The notes below the pieces were generated by a model. The model made no database searches and was not told the origin of the DNA. It saw only the letters and a list, made by a program, of their open reading frames with translations. From JBOFZL01 sp051655155 (GTDB taxonomy: Bacteria; Bacillota; Clostridia; Peptostreptococcales; Filifactoraceae), in contig JBOFZL010000028.1 in the NCBI GenBank assembly GCA_051655155.1, forward strand, positions 1 to 47,036: a stretch of 47,036 nt of DNA, written 5' to 3'. The position numbers were made by a program, and so were the translations under genes. Of this stretch, positions 26,175-34,873 are shown piece by piece (positions within the stretch are counted from its first letter, which is position 1; each line of letters starts with the position of its first letter).

Positions 26175-26203
26175 TTGACTTTAAAAAATCAATAATATAT
26201 AAT
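26175..26203 (+). promoter_or_regulatory. recA promoter
   Basis: TTGACT, a 17-bp spacer and a perfect TATAAT, directly after the LexA-type operator and 32 bases before the recA ATG. Confidence 0.88.
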
Positions 26204-26235
26204 TGTCTTATAAAAATATTTAGGAGAGTGTAGAT

Positions 26236-27246
26236 ATGGACGATAGACAAAGAATATTAGAAACAACCTTAGCGAAGATAGAAAAAGATTTTGGGAAAGG
26301 TTCTATTATGACTCTTGGTGAAAATACAAAGATGAATATAGAAACTATCCCTACTGGATCTTTAGGATTAGACATAGCTGTAGGAATAGGAGGACTTCCT
26401 AAAGGCAGAATAATAGAGATATATGGGCCTGAATCTTCGGGTAAAACAACAGTAGCATTACATTCAGTTGCAGAAACACAAAAAAAAGGTGGAATAGCAG
26501 CTTTTATAGATGCAGAGCATGCGCTAGACCCTGTTTATGCGAAAAACTTAGGTGTTGATATAGATTCACTGGTAGTATCTCAACCAGATACTGGTGAGCA
26601 AGCCTTAGAAATTGCAGAAGCCTTAGTTCGCTCAGGGGTAATAGACATAATAGTAGTTGACTCAGTTGCTGCCCTTGTACCAAAGGCTGAAATCGAAGGA
26701 GAAATGGGTGATTCTCATGTGGGACTGCAAGCAAGATTGATGTCTCAAGCTCTTAGAAAGTTAGCTGGTAGCATTAATAAATCTAAAACGATAATAATAT
26801 TTATTAATCAACTTAGAGAAAAAATTGGAGTAATGTTTGGTAATCCTGAAACAACTACAGGAGGTCGAGCTTTAAAGTTCTATGCATCGATTAGACTGGA
26901 TGTTAGGAAGATAGATACTATTAAGCAAGGGGATAATGTATTAGGAAACAGAACTAGAATTAAAGTTGTGAAAAATAAAATGGCGCCTCCTTTTAAACAA
27001 TGTGAATTCGATATTACTTATGGATTGGGAATATCAAAGGTAGGGGAGATAGTTGACTTAGGTGCTTCAATGGATATTATAAACAAGTCAGGTGCTTGGT
27101 ATAGTTATAATGAAAGTAAATTAGGGCAAGGGCGAGAAAATGTGAAGTTGTTTTTACAAGAAAATCCTGATCTTATGAATGAAATAGAAGATAAAATAAG
27201 AGAAGAGTTAGGATTGATAGATTTAAAGTTGCAAGCAGAAGAATAA
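26236..27246 (+). CDS. recA: recombinase RecA
   Basis: A 336-residue protein. Walker A is GPESSGKTT from Gly64, Walker B lies in IIVVDSVAAL, and the DNA-binding loops are represented by QARLMSQALRK and GNPETTTGGRALKFY. It catalyses strand exchange and LexA self-cleavage. The C-terminal acidic tail is short, as in many Clostridia. The SOS operator upstream indicates damage-inducible expression. Confidence 0.98.
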   Translation: MDDRQRILETTLAKIEKDFGKGSIMTLGENTKMNIETIPTGSLGLDIAVGIGGLPKGRIIEIYGPESSGKTTVALHSVAETQKKGGIAAFIDAEHALDPVYAKNLGVDIDSLVVSQPDTGEQALEIAEALVRSGVIDIIVVDSVAALVPKAEIEGEMGDSHVGLQARLMSQALRKLAGSINKSKTIIIFINQLREKIGVMFGNPETTTGGRALKFYASIRLDVRKIDTIKQGDNVLGNRTRIKVVKNKMAPPFKQCEFDITYGLGISKVGEIVDLGASMDIINKSGAWYSYNESKLGQGRENVKLFLQENPDLMNEIEDKIREELGLIDLKLQAEE

Positions 27247-27300
27247 ATAATAATAAGTGTTGAAAATTTTTATAGCTAGGTTTTAGAACTTAGTTTAATA

Positions 27301-27337
27301 AAAAAGTCGTAGGGAAATATATCCTTACGACTTTTTT
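27301..27337. terminator. bidirectional terminator between recA and the ABC operon
   Basis: AAAAAGTCGTA pairs with TACGACTTTTT around an AT-rich loop, with a T tract on both strands. It lies between convergent genes. Confidence 0.9.
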
Positions 27338-27372
27338 GATCTAATATGGTTTTTTAAAAATTTTATAATAAT

Positions 27373-29181
27373 TTACTGTTGTACAAGAGAATTACTAAAA
27401 GATAAACTTTGAGAACAATTAGGATCATTTAAAATTTGATTTATTACATTTTTAAAATTTGGGCAATTATCAAATATATATATATTAAAGTTTTTGTAAA
27501 TACCATCTTTTGCGTTATAAATGTTAAATGATATATTTTCATAATCATTTCGAACTAGGGAATCTGCATATTTACTGGAAGTTATATCTTTGATAATAGC
27601 TTCTAGAATAAGTATTTTATACTTATTATCAATATTATTCGATTCATATGGATAATAAGATACAATTCTACCATCTTTCATATTGTGTGAGAAACTAAGA
27701 TTATTAACATTATTAATATCATTTATAGAATCTTGTAATAACTTTATATATCGATTTTTGTATTTTGGGTTTTCATATATATTGGAAAGTTCTTCCATTA
27801 ATAAATCAATATTAATATTATTATAGATTCTTTCTATTGGAGAATTATTATATTTTATATATAGTGTAGTAGTATTTTTAGTGGAAGATAGATCATTATC
27901 ATAATTTCCATTGGCAACAATTTTTGATACCACATCCAAAGAAGCTTCTATTAATTCTGAATCATTAAATAAGAAATCATCAAATAAGAAATTATTTGTA
28001 TCACCATCAGTATTATAATAAAAATAGTCATTACCAAGTTTAAATGAAACAGTTTTTACCTTAGAAACATCAGGTATTTTTGTGTATACTCGATCAGTAA
28101 TAAAACTTGAACAATATACAGCTGATGTGGCAATTATAGTAGTTATTAATATGGTAGGTAATATTCTTTTTATATTTTTAAAACTTCTTCTAAATGCCAC
28201 TTCCATAAAAAGCGAGCTAATAAAGAAGATCATTGCAAACGATAATAAAAATAATATAGAGTTGATATGATCTATATTAGCAGTCATTAGTGAAAATGCC
28301 GCTGAAAAAACAAAGGCACTTACGTACTTAATGAATGAACCTGAAGATTTATAAATTATTGTATTTCCAGCTGATTCGCTGAGCCTGATTTTATACAGCA
28401 TATAACCTATGACTGTACATATTATAGATACAGTTAAGTATGCTAAAACACCCTTATATGAAATTGGAGTTGAATTTCTAGATACCAAAAAAGTTAATGG
28501 CGATAAAAAATCTACAAAATCATAACTTATATTTAATTTATTTTGATTTGAGGTTAATATACTTACAAATGTTACTGATAAAAAAGGGCCTAAGAAATTA
28601 AGAAAACCTATTACATATATAGAAAAAATAGTAGAACCTGTAAGTTGGCAAGCTAAAACGGTTACACTTAATCCACATAGATAAAAGCTGGAAAACCCAA
28701 TAATATGTTTAGGAACATTTGAGAGGTAGTCGCTGATACCAACTGTTGATATAGCTATCCCTATAGAAATTAAAAACATAATTATAAGAGGAACTAGGCC
28801 TAATATAAGTGATGCAAAATAGTTATCAAAAAATAATTTCCTGCGTGAAAGAGGTTGAGAGTGATAAAAATTCACCTGTTGCCTGTTGTTCATGTAAGAA
28901 AACAATATTAAGCCTATTATTGTTGCCATGATATAAGCTAAAATATATAAAAATAAAGATTCCGAACCATTAAAAAATTTTAATGTTGATGTTTTTAAAT
29001 ATTCATCAATAGTAATTTTAAATTCTAAGCCTGGATAGTTTTTTTTCTCATAACTATAATTTAGTAATAAAGCGAAAGGTCCACTTAGAAAAAAAACTAT
29101 TGAAGATATTAATGCTAAATACCAGTTAGAAGTCAATCTATTTATAAGAAAACTTTTAGAATAAAATTTCTTGGATGTCAT
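27373..29181 (-). CDS. ABC-2-type transporter permease with large C-terminal extracytoplasmic domain
   Basis: A 602-residue protein. The first 360 residues contain about ten hydrophobic segments, interrupted by NNRQQVNFYHSQPLSRRKLF, a loop typical of this permease group. The last 240 residues are hydrophilic with no closing membrane segment, so they should lie outside the cell. This is about twice the length of Bacillus YtrC or YtrD. A good GGAGGG precedes the ATG, which overlaps the ATPase gene by 26 bases. It probably forms an exporter with that ATPase; the substrate is unknown. Confidence 0.8.
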   Translation of the reverse strand: MTSKKFYSKSFLINRLTSNWYLALISSIVFFLSGPFALLLNYSYEKKNYPGLEFKITIDEYLKTSTLKFFNGSESLFLYILAYIMATIIGLILFSYMNNRQQVNFYHSQPLSRRKLFFDNYFASLILGLVPLIIMFLISIGIAISTVGISDYLSNVPKHIIGFSSFYLCGLSVTVLACQLTGSTIFSIYVIGFLNFLGPFLSVTFVSILTSNQNKLNISYDFVDFLSPLTFLVSRNSTPISYKGVLAYLTVSIICTVIGYMLYKIRLSESAGNTIIYKSSGSFIKYVSAFVFSAAFSLMTANIDHINSILFLLSFAMIFFISSLFMEVAFRRSFKNIKRILPTILITTIIATSAVYCSSFITDRVYTKIPDVSKVKTVSFKLGNDYFYYNTDGDTNNFLFDDFLFNDSELIEASLDVVSKIVANGNYDNDLSSTKNTTTLYIKYNNSPIERIYNNINIDLLMEELSNIYENPKYKNRYIKLLQDSINDINNVNNLSFSHNMKDGRIVSYYPYESNNIDNKYKILILEAIIKDITSSKYADSLVRNDYENISFNIYNAKDGIYKNFNIYIFDNCPNFKNVINQILNDPNCSQSLSFSNSLVQQ

Positions 29182-30055
29182 AATTCAATCCCTCCATTTC
29201 AGTTATAAATATTTCCTCCAGTGATAATGGTAGTATTTCACTGTATAGAGGATTTAGTAAATTTATTGAATTTTCAGTATGCAATTTATCACCTTTTATT
29301 ATCATGGAACATAATTTACCATAATTTTTAAAAGAGATTATATCTAAATCAGGGAAATCATCTTTAGTTAAGATTTTTTCAAAAGCGGATTGGACTTTAT
29401 GAATGCCGAGTTTTAAATCATCAATGTCTTTTTCAAAAACTAAACTACCTTTATGAAGTAATCCCACATGGTCACAGATATCTTCTAATTCCCTTAGATT
29501 ATGAGAGGCTATTATAGGTGTCATATTATATTTAGTAACAGCATCCGCTAAAAGGCGTTTAACTGCAAGTCGCATAACAGGGTCCAGTCCGTCAAAAGTT
29601 TCATCGCAAAGTAGGTATTCTGGATGACAACTTAGGGCCAAGATTATGTGAGCCTGCTTTTGCATTCCTTTTGAAAAGGTATTAAGATTCCTGTTTTTAT
29701 CTAAATTAAATGTTGTTACAAGTGATTCAAAAGTGTCTTTGCTAAATTTTGTGTATATAGAAGAAAAATATTTGGCCATATCTAGCATAGAGCTGTTCTT
29801 GTGAAAGTACTGATCATCAGATATATAAAAAATCTTTTCTTTAATACTAGGATTTTCGTACACTTCTTGCTCATCAATTATAACTGAACCTTTATCAGGC
29901 AAGTAAATTCCTGTTAGTAATCTTAGAAATGTAGATTTTCCAGCACCATTAGAACCTATCAAACCATATATCGAGCCTTTGGAAATATTTGTGCTTAGAT
30001 TTTCCAGTGCTTCAATTTTATCGAATTTTTTTGAAACGTTTTCTAGTTTAATCAT
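29156..30055 (-). CDS. ABC transporter ATP-binding protein (YtrB-like)
   Basis: A 299-residue ATPase. Walker A is GSNGAGKST (Gly34-Thr42), the signature region reads TFSKGMQKQ rather than LSGGQ, and Walker B with the catalytic Glu is LLCDETFDGLDP, followed by the H-loop IASHNLREL. I chose the ATG at 30055 because GGGAGGAG lies five bases upstream; an in-frame ATG nine codons earlier lies inside the repressor gene. It overlaps the GntR gene by eight bases. Confidence 0.9.
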   Translation of the reverse strand: MIKLENVSKKFDKIEALENLSTNISKGSIYGLIGSNGAGKSTFLRLLTGIYLPDKGSVIIDEQEVYENPSIKEKIFYISDDQYFHKNSSMLDMAKYFSSIYTKFSKDTFESLVTTFNLDKNRNLNTFSKGMQKQAHIILALSCHPEYLLCDETFDGLDPVMRLAVKRLLADAVTKYNMTPIIASHNLRELEDICDHVGLLHKGSLVFEKDIDDLKLGIHKVQSAFEKILTKDDFPDLDIISFKNYGKLCSMIIKGDKLHTENSINLLNPLYSEILPLSLEEIFITEMEGLNYDIQEILF

Positions 30056-30428
30056 GTTTTTCTCCTCCCTTATATAGTTCATCTATATGATTTTTTATTT
30101 TTTCGTGATCTATTCCTAAATCTTTCATTGAAATAATAAGTAATGAAAGTTTTTTGAACATATCATCTTTTGTTTCGTTTATCAGGTGGTTTTGGGGCTT
30201 AGCAATAAACGAACCTTTTCCTTTGACAGAATATATAATGCCTTGTTGTTCTAATTGTGTGTATGCTTTCTGAATGGTATTAGGGTTTATAGCCAATTGA
30301 ATCGATAGTTGTCTTACAGATGGTAATTGTTCATCTTCCGTAATTATACCATTAATTATTGAACTTTTAATGTTATGAACTAGTTGCTCATATATTGGTC
30401 TTCTGTCTTTGTAATCAATATTAAACAT
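30048..30428 (-). CDS. GntR-family repressor, YtrA subfamily
   Basis: A 126-residue protein: an N-terminal winged helix (PIYEQLVHNIKSSIINGII, QLPSVRQLSIQLAINPNTIQ) followed by only about 50 residues, the short C-terminus typical of the YtrA subfamily. It is the first gene of an operon with its ABC transporter. An AGTGTA-N13-TACACT palindrome lies at its promoter, matching what I recall as the Bacillus YtrA operator. Autorepression relieved by envelope stress is the likely mode. Confidence 0.9.
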   Translation of the reverse strand: MFNIDYKDRRPIYEQLVHNIKSSIINGIITEDEQLPSVRQLSIQLAINPNTIQKAYTQLEQQGIIYSVKGKGSFIAKPQNHLINETKDDMFKKLSLLIISMKDLGIDHEKIKNHIDELYKGGEKHD

Positions 30429-30449
30429 TTAAATCTCCTTTCTGAAACA

Positions 30450-30474
30450 AGTGTAATAGTTGTGTTAGTACACT
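30450..30474 (-). promoter_or_regulatory. YtrA-type operator, AGTGTA-N13-TACACT
   Basis: An exact inverted repeat of six-base arms with a 13-bp centre. It begins one base downstream of the -10 box on the minus strand, covering the transcription start. From memory, Bacillus subtilis YtrA binds AGTGTA-13 bp-TACACT, the same arms and spacing. Confidence 0.85.
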
Positions 30475-30475
30475 A

Positions 30476-30504
30476 ATAATAATATGAATAAATATTTTTG
30501 TCAA
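30476..30504 (-). promoter_or_regulatory. promoter of the GntR-ABC operon
   Basis: On the minus strand: a perfect TTGACA, a 17-bp spacer and TATTAT. The rest of the divergent gap up to 30729 is AT-rich and shows no other clear signal. Confidence 0.85.
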
Positions 30505-30729
30505 TACATAAAAAATTACAAATTATTAAAATTTATTTTTATATTTTGCTTTGCTTTCAATGTAGTTGTATATACATATAGTTAATGAGTTATTTTAAAA
30601 GGAAAAAGTATAAGTGTTTTAAAATTGTAAAAAGATTTTAGTGAGTAATAAAAAGTATTTTTATTTTTTAATAAGTATGTTAAAATTAAAGAGTACAATA
30701 ATTAATTAGTCAGTAGAGAGGTGAATTAT

Positions 30730-31191
30730 ATGTTAAAAACTTCAAAGAAACGAGAAGCAGAACTAAAAAAATTAAAAGAGTTAGAAGCTAAGAAAAAACG
30801 CGCAAAAGCAGCCAAGGGAGCTTTAACGGTAGGGGCTATTGGAGCGGGAGTTGCAGGTATTGCTGCTTTTCTTAAGACTGAAAAGGGTCAAGAAACCTTG
30901 GATGCAGTATATGATAAAGCTAATGATGCAGTTACTATAGTGAAGAAATATACTGAGGTAGCAGTAGAAAAGGCAAATAAATTAGTTAAGAGTAGTAAAG
31001 ATGAAGAGTTATTTTATGTTGAAGACGAAGATGAGATTGTAATTTCAAAAGAGTTTGATGAAGACGGAAATGAAATTTCAAAGGGGTCTACTATAATTGA
31101 TGGTGATGAGATTAAGGATATTGTTGATGAAAAAATTGAAGATGTAATTGAGAAAGTAGTAGAGGTTGGAGAAGAGATATCAAAGGCTTAG
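30730..31191 (+). CDS. YtxH-like protein with N-terminal basic region
   Basis: A 153-residue protein. A highly charged, probably coiled-coil N-terminus (KKREAELKKLKELEAKKKR) precedes a glycine/alanine-rich hydrophobic stretch at about 31-46, which resembles the YtxH-family membrane segment. A Lys/Glu-rich amphipathic part and a very acidic C-terminus follow. YtxH proteins are envelope-associated stress proteins of unknown mechanism. I chose ATG 30730 because GAGAGGTG lies just upstream; a GTG at 30721 is inside that site. A DUF948/YtxG-like gene lies next, after a terminator. Confidence 0.6.
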   Translation: MLKTSKKREAELKKLKELEAKKKRAKAAKGALTVGAIGAGVAGIAAFLKTEKGQETLDAVYDKANDAVTIVKKYTEVAVEKANKLVKSSKDEELFYVEDEDEIVISKEFDEDGNEISKGSTIIDGDEIKDIVDEKIEDVIEKVVEVGEEISKA

Positions 31192-31223
31192 AGTAATTTG
31201 TTGTGATTTTATATATTAAAATC

Positions 31224-31252
31224 AAAGCTCCCATATTTTATGGGAGCTTTTA
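31224..31252 (+). terminator. terminator between the YtxH-like and YtxG-like genes
   Basis: A perfect 12-bp stem, AAAGCTCCCATA with TATGGGAGCTTT, with loop TTT and a short T tail. It is followed 15 bases later by the next gene, so read-through is likely. Confidence 0.82.
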
Positions 31253-31267
31253 ATGAAGAGGTGACTT

Positions 31268-31624
31268 ATGGTTGGAATTTGGGAAATGGGAATTTTTCTT
31301 TCTGGTATAGGAGTTTTAATCTTATGTATTTTTACGGCAACTACAATAAGAGATTTTGGGATTTTAGCTAAAAAGCTTGACAAGATGATAGATGATAATG
31401 AGGAAGAATTGAAAGTTATTTCTAGATCAACAGCAGGAATAGTTGAAAGTCTTGACAGCATTTCTTCACGTGTTGATAAAATTTTTGGAGTTTTAACAGC
31501 ATTTGAGCAGTTAAAGAGTGTATTTAAAAGAGATAAAAGAACACTTGATGAGGATATAGACGAAATTTTAGACGAAGTTTTGAATGATGAAGCTGAAACT
31601 GATAGCTCAAGCTCATATGAGTAA
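31268..31624 (+). CDS. DUF948/YtxG-like membrane protein
   Basis: A 118-residue protein. One N-terminal membrane segment (residues 7-28) is followed by a heptad-like helical region (LAKKLDKMIDDNEEELK, SLDSISSRVDKIFG) and an acidic, Ser-rich tail. This matches DUF948 proteins such as YtxG, which in Bacillus is encoded beside YtxH. Here the order is YtxH then YtxG. Function is unknown. GAGGTG is six bases before the ATG. Confidence 0.65.
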   Translation: MVGIWEMGIFLSGIGVLILCIFTATTIRDFGILAKKLDKMIDDNEEELKVISRSTAGIVESLDSISSRVDKIFGVLTAFEQLKSVFKRDKRTLDEDIDEILDEVLNDEAETDSSSSYE

Positions 31625-31667
31625 ATTCATTAAGCTAAGTAGATAAGTTAGGTTTTGGAGGCGAAGT

Positions 31668-32048
31668 ATGGATAACTGTTGTTTTAAGATGGAAGTGCCA
31701 AAGCAAAGTGATTTTTTGGTAGTGATAAGATTTTCTATTATGGCATTAGCTGAAAAACTTGGCTTTGGATTTGATGATGTGGAAGATATTAAAATTGCTT
31801 TTACAGAAGCCAGTAAGATTTTTTTAGTAGGATCAAAAAAGGAAAGTTTTAATATAGATGTAAAGGTTGATGATAAGGTATTAAGCGCTACTTTTAGCGA
31901 TACAGATTTTTCAAGAGAAGCTTTAACTGTTTCAGAACTCCAAGAAATAAAGATAGGAGTATATGTAATAGATAGTCTTATGGATGAAAGCGAGATTTAT
32001 ATTAATAATAATGCGTGCAAGACTGTTAAATTAAAAAAGCTTAGGTAG
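31668..32048 (+). CDS. RsbW-like protein with degenerate ATP-binding site
   Basis: A 126-residue protein. The order of segments resembles RsbW anti-sigma kinases: VPKQSDFLVVIRFSIMALAEKLGF, VEDIKIAFTEASKIF, and IKIGVYVIDSLMDESEI, which corresponds to the G2 region. But the N-box Asn expected after TEA is missing (ASKIF in place of CTN), and the usual DxGxG of the G1 box is replaced by SDTDFSRE. ATP binding and kinase activity are therefore doubtful. No sigma factor or RsbV-like gene is adjacent. It may be a protein-binding regulator derived from a GHKL kinase. Confidence 0.6.
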   Translation: MDNCCFKMEVPKQSDFLVVIRFSIMALAEKLGFGFDDVEDIKIAFTEASKIFLVGSKKESFNIDVKVDDKVLSATFSDTDFSREALTVSELQEIKIGVYVIDSLMDESEIYINNNACKTVKLKKLR

Positions 32049-32073
32049 TTGTTACAATTCAATTAATTTTTTG

Positions 32074-32113
32074 AAAAAAGATTCCTAATATAATAGTAGG
32101 TAATCTTTTTTTA
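32074..32113 (+). terminator. terminator before secA
   Basis: AAAAAAGATT-CCTA pairs with TAGG-TAATCTTTTTTT, with a small asymmetry, and ends in a run of seven T. It separates the RsbW-like gene from secA. Confidence 0.82.
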
Positions 32114-32188
32114 TGTTACAATAAAGAACGAGATAATGTGAATAATTCCCTTGAGTGGAATAATATATAATAAAAAGAGAGGTTAATA

Positions 32189-34873
32189 ATGGGATTTTTA
32201 GATGATTTTATGACTAAACGTGAGATAAAGCGTTTAAGTAAAATAGTAGATAAGGTGAATTCTTTTGAAAATGATTTAAAGGGTTTGACTAATGAAGATT
32301 TGAGAAAAAAGTCAGAAGGTTTTAAGGAAAGGCTAACTAATGGATCAACTGTAGATGAAATTTTACCGGAAGCTTTTGCAGTTTGTAGAGAGGCATCATC
32401 ACGTATCTTGGGAATGAGACATTATGATGTACAAATAATGGGTGGGATAGTGCTCAATGAAGGTAGAATAGCCGAAATGAAAACAGGAGAAGGGAAGACT
32501 CTTGTAGCAACTCTACCAGTTTATCTTAATGCTCTTACAGGAAATGGAGTTCACGTTATTACGGTAAATGACTATCTGGCTAAGCGAGATATGGAACAAA
32601 TGGGCAAATTATATAACTTTTTAGGATTAACAACAGGCGTTATTGTTCATGGGTTGGATAATGAACAAAGACGAGAGGCTTATAACTCAGATATAACATA
32701 CGGGACTAACAATGAATTTGGATTTGATTATCTTAGAGACAATATGGTTATATTTAAGAATAATATGGTTCAAAGACCACTTAATTATGCCATAGTAGAT
32801 GAGGTTGACTCAATTCTTGTGGATGAGGCAAGGACTCCACTTATTATTTCAGGACAGGGGCAAAAATCGACACAAATGTATACTCTGGCGAATACTTTTG
32901 TGAATATGCTTAAGTTAGATGTTGATTATACTATAAACGAGAAGGAAAATGCTTCGGTATTAACTGATGAGGGAATAGAAAAAGCTTGCATATATTTTAA
33001 TGTTGATAGTCTTACTGATATTGCAAATATGGAGGTTAATCATCATATAGCTCAAGCTTTAAGGGCTAATACTCTTATGAGAAGAGATGTCGATTATGTT
33101 GTAAAAGATGATGAAATAATAATTGTAGACGAGTTTACAGGACGTCTCATGTTTGGACGTAGGTATTCTGATGGACTACACCAAGCTATTGAGGCTAAAG
33201 AGGGTGTAAAAGTACAAAGAGAATCTAAAACTCTTGCTACAATAACTTTTCAAAATTATTTTAGGATGTACAAAAAACTTTCAGGTATGACAGGTACAGC
33301 AAAAACGGAAGAAGATGAATTTAGATCAATCTACAAGATGGATGTTATACAAATTCCAACAAATAAACCTGTGGTTAGAAAAGATCATGAAGACGTTATT
33401 TATAAAAATGAGGAACAAAAGTATAGAGCTGTGATTGAAGAGGTGGTAGAGCGTCATAAGTCAGGTCAGCCAATTCTGATAGGTACTATATCAATTGAAA
33501 ATTCTGAGATACTTTCTGGTATGTTAAAAAGAAAAGGGGTTGTGCATGAAGTGCTTAATGCAAAAAACCATGGAAAAGAAGCAGAGATTGTTGCACAAGC
33601 AGGAAGATATAATGCGGTTACTATAGCTACAAATATGGCAGGAAGAGGAACGGACATTATTCTAGGTGGTAATCCAAACTTTTTAACAGACAAAGAGATG
33701 AGAAGACTAGGTTATGAAGATAGAGTAATATCATTTGCAAGCGGATTTGCTCCAACGGAAGAAGAGGAACTGCTTTTAGCGAGAGAAGAGTATCAAAAAA
33801 TCTTAAATGTTAAAAAGAAGGAAATTGAGATAGAGCAGAAACAAGTAATCAATGCTGGAGGACTTGCAATAATTGGTACAGAACGTCATGAGTCAAGGCG
33901 TATAGATAATCAGTTAAGAGGACGTTCAGGAAGACAAGGTGATCCGGGAGAAACAAGGTTTTATATTTCTCTAGAAGATGAATTGATGAGACTTTTTGGC
34001 AGTGAAAGAATTGCAGGGATTATTGAGAAGGTTGGTTTGGAGGATGACACTCCTATAGAAGCAAAGATGTTAACTAGGTCTATTGAAAGTGCACAGAAAA
34101 AGGTTGAGGGTAAGAACTTCTCCGTAAGAAAAACAGTGCTTCAATATGATGATGTGATGAATAAACAAAGAGAAATCATATATAATGAGAGAAGACGAGT
34201 TCTTGAAGGGGAGGATCTTAAAGAACAAATTTTAAAAATGATAGAAGAGGTTGCCGAATCTGTAATATCCTCTCATGTTCCAGATGGTTCTTATCCTGAA
34301 GAGTGGGATTTAAAAGCTATTCAAGATAGCATTTCTATGGAGTTTGGTATCAAACTTGATCTTTTAGGAAAAAACATAGAAAATATTTCAAAAAATGAAA
34401 TAATAGAAGAGGTTATAAGTATAGCTAAATCCATATATGCTGAAAAAGAAGAGAAATTAGGCGAAAATTCATGTAGAGAGGTAGAACGAGTAATTCTTCT
34501 TCAAGCTGTAGATACTAAGTGGATGGATCACATTGATGCCATGGATCAGTTAAGACAGGGTATGGGACTTAGAGCTATAGGTCAGGAGGATCCAATAAGA
34601 GCTTATCAGTTAGAGGGATTTGAAATGTTTGACTCTATGACAAATGCTATAAAGACAGAAACAGTGAGACACCTAATGATGTTACAAGTTGATGAGAATG
34701 TTAAAAGTATGGAAAGAAAACAAGTGGTTTGTATGGACGAATTAGAAGAGGTTTTATCAGCGGAGGAAACTGTTAATAAACCAAAAAAATCAGTTAAATC
34801 AGCAGGTAGAAATGAAATATGTCCTTGTGGAAGTGGGAAAAAGTATAAAAAGTGTTGTGGGAAGGATATCTAA
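32189..34873 (+). CDS. secA: preprotein translocase ATPase SecA
   Basis: An 894-residue protein. Walker A is MKTGEGKT (Met97-Thr104), Walker B is IVDEVDSILVDEART, and helicase motif VI is QLRGRSGRQGDPG. The C-terminal zinc-binding motif CPCGSGKKYKKCC (from Cys878) is intact, so SecB-like or ribosome contacts are possible. It drives protein export through SecYEG. The last base of its stop codon is the first base of prfB's start, a common secA-prfB arrangement in Firmicutes. Confidence 0.98.
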   Translation: MGFLDDFMTKREIKRLSKIVDKVNSFENDLKGLTNEDLRKKSEGFKERLTNGSTVDEILPEAFAVCREASSRILGMRHYDVQIMGGIVLNEGRIAEMKTGEGKTLVATLPVYLNALTGNGVHVITVNDYLAKRDMEQMGKLYNFLGLTTGVIVHGLDNEQRREAYNSDITYGTNNEFGFDYLRDNMVIFKNNMVQRPLNYAIVDEVDSILVDEARTPLIISGQGQKSTQMYTLANTFVNMLKLDVDYTINEKENASVLTDEGIEKACIYFNVDSLTDIANMEVNHHIAQALRANTLMRRDVDYVVKDDEIIIVDEFTGRLMFGRRYSDGLHQAIEAKEGVKVQRESKTLATITFQNYFRMYKKLSGMTGTAKTEEDEFRSIYKMDVIQIPTNKPVVRKDHEDVIYKNEEQKYRAVIEEVVERHKSGQPILIGTISIENSEILSGMLKRKGVVHEVLNAKNHGKEAEIVAQAGRYNAVTIATNMAGRGTDIILGGNPNFLTDKEMRRLGYEDRVISFASGFAPTEEEELLLAREEYQKILNVKKKEIEIEQKQVINAGGLAIIGTERHESRRIDNQLRGRSGRQGDPGETRFYISLEDELMRLFGSERIAGIIEKVGLEDDTPIEAKMLTRSIESAQKKVEGKNFSVRKTVLQYDDVMNKQREIIYNERRRVLEGEDLKEQILKMIEEVAESVISSHVPDGSYPEEWDLKAIQDSISMEFGIKLDLLGKNIENISKNEIIEEVISIAKSIYAEKEEKLGENSCREVERVILLQAVDTKWMDHIDAMDQLRQGMGLRAIGQEDPIRAYQLEGFEMFDSMTNAIKTETVRHLMMLQVDENVKSMERKQVVCMDELEEVLSAEETVNKPKKSVKSAGRNEICPCGSGKKYKKCCGKDI

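Noticed and set aside
32116..32170. A clear promoter before secA
   Set aside because: TATAAT near 32166 and TTGAGT at about 32151 are too close together, and no other pair is well spaced; I could not assign one.
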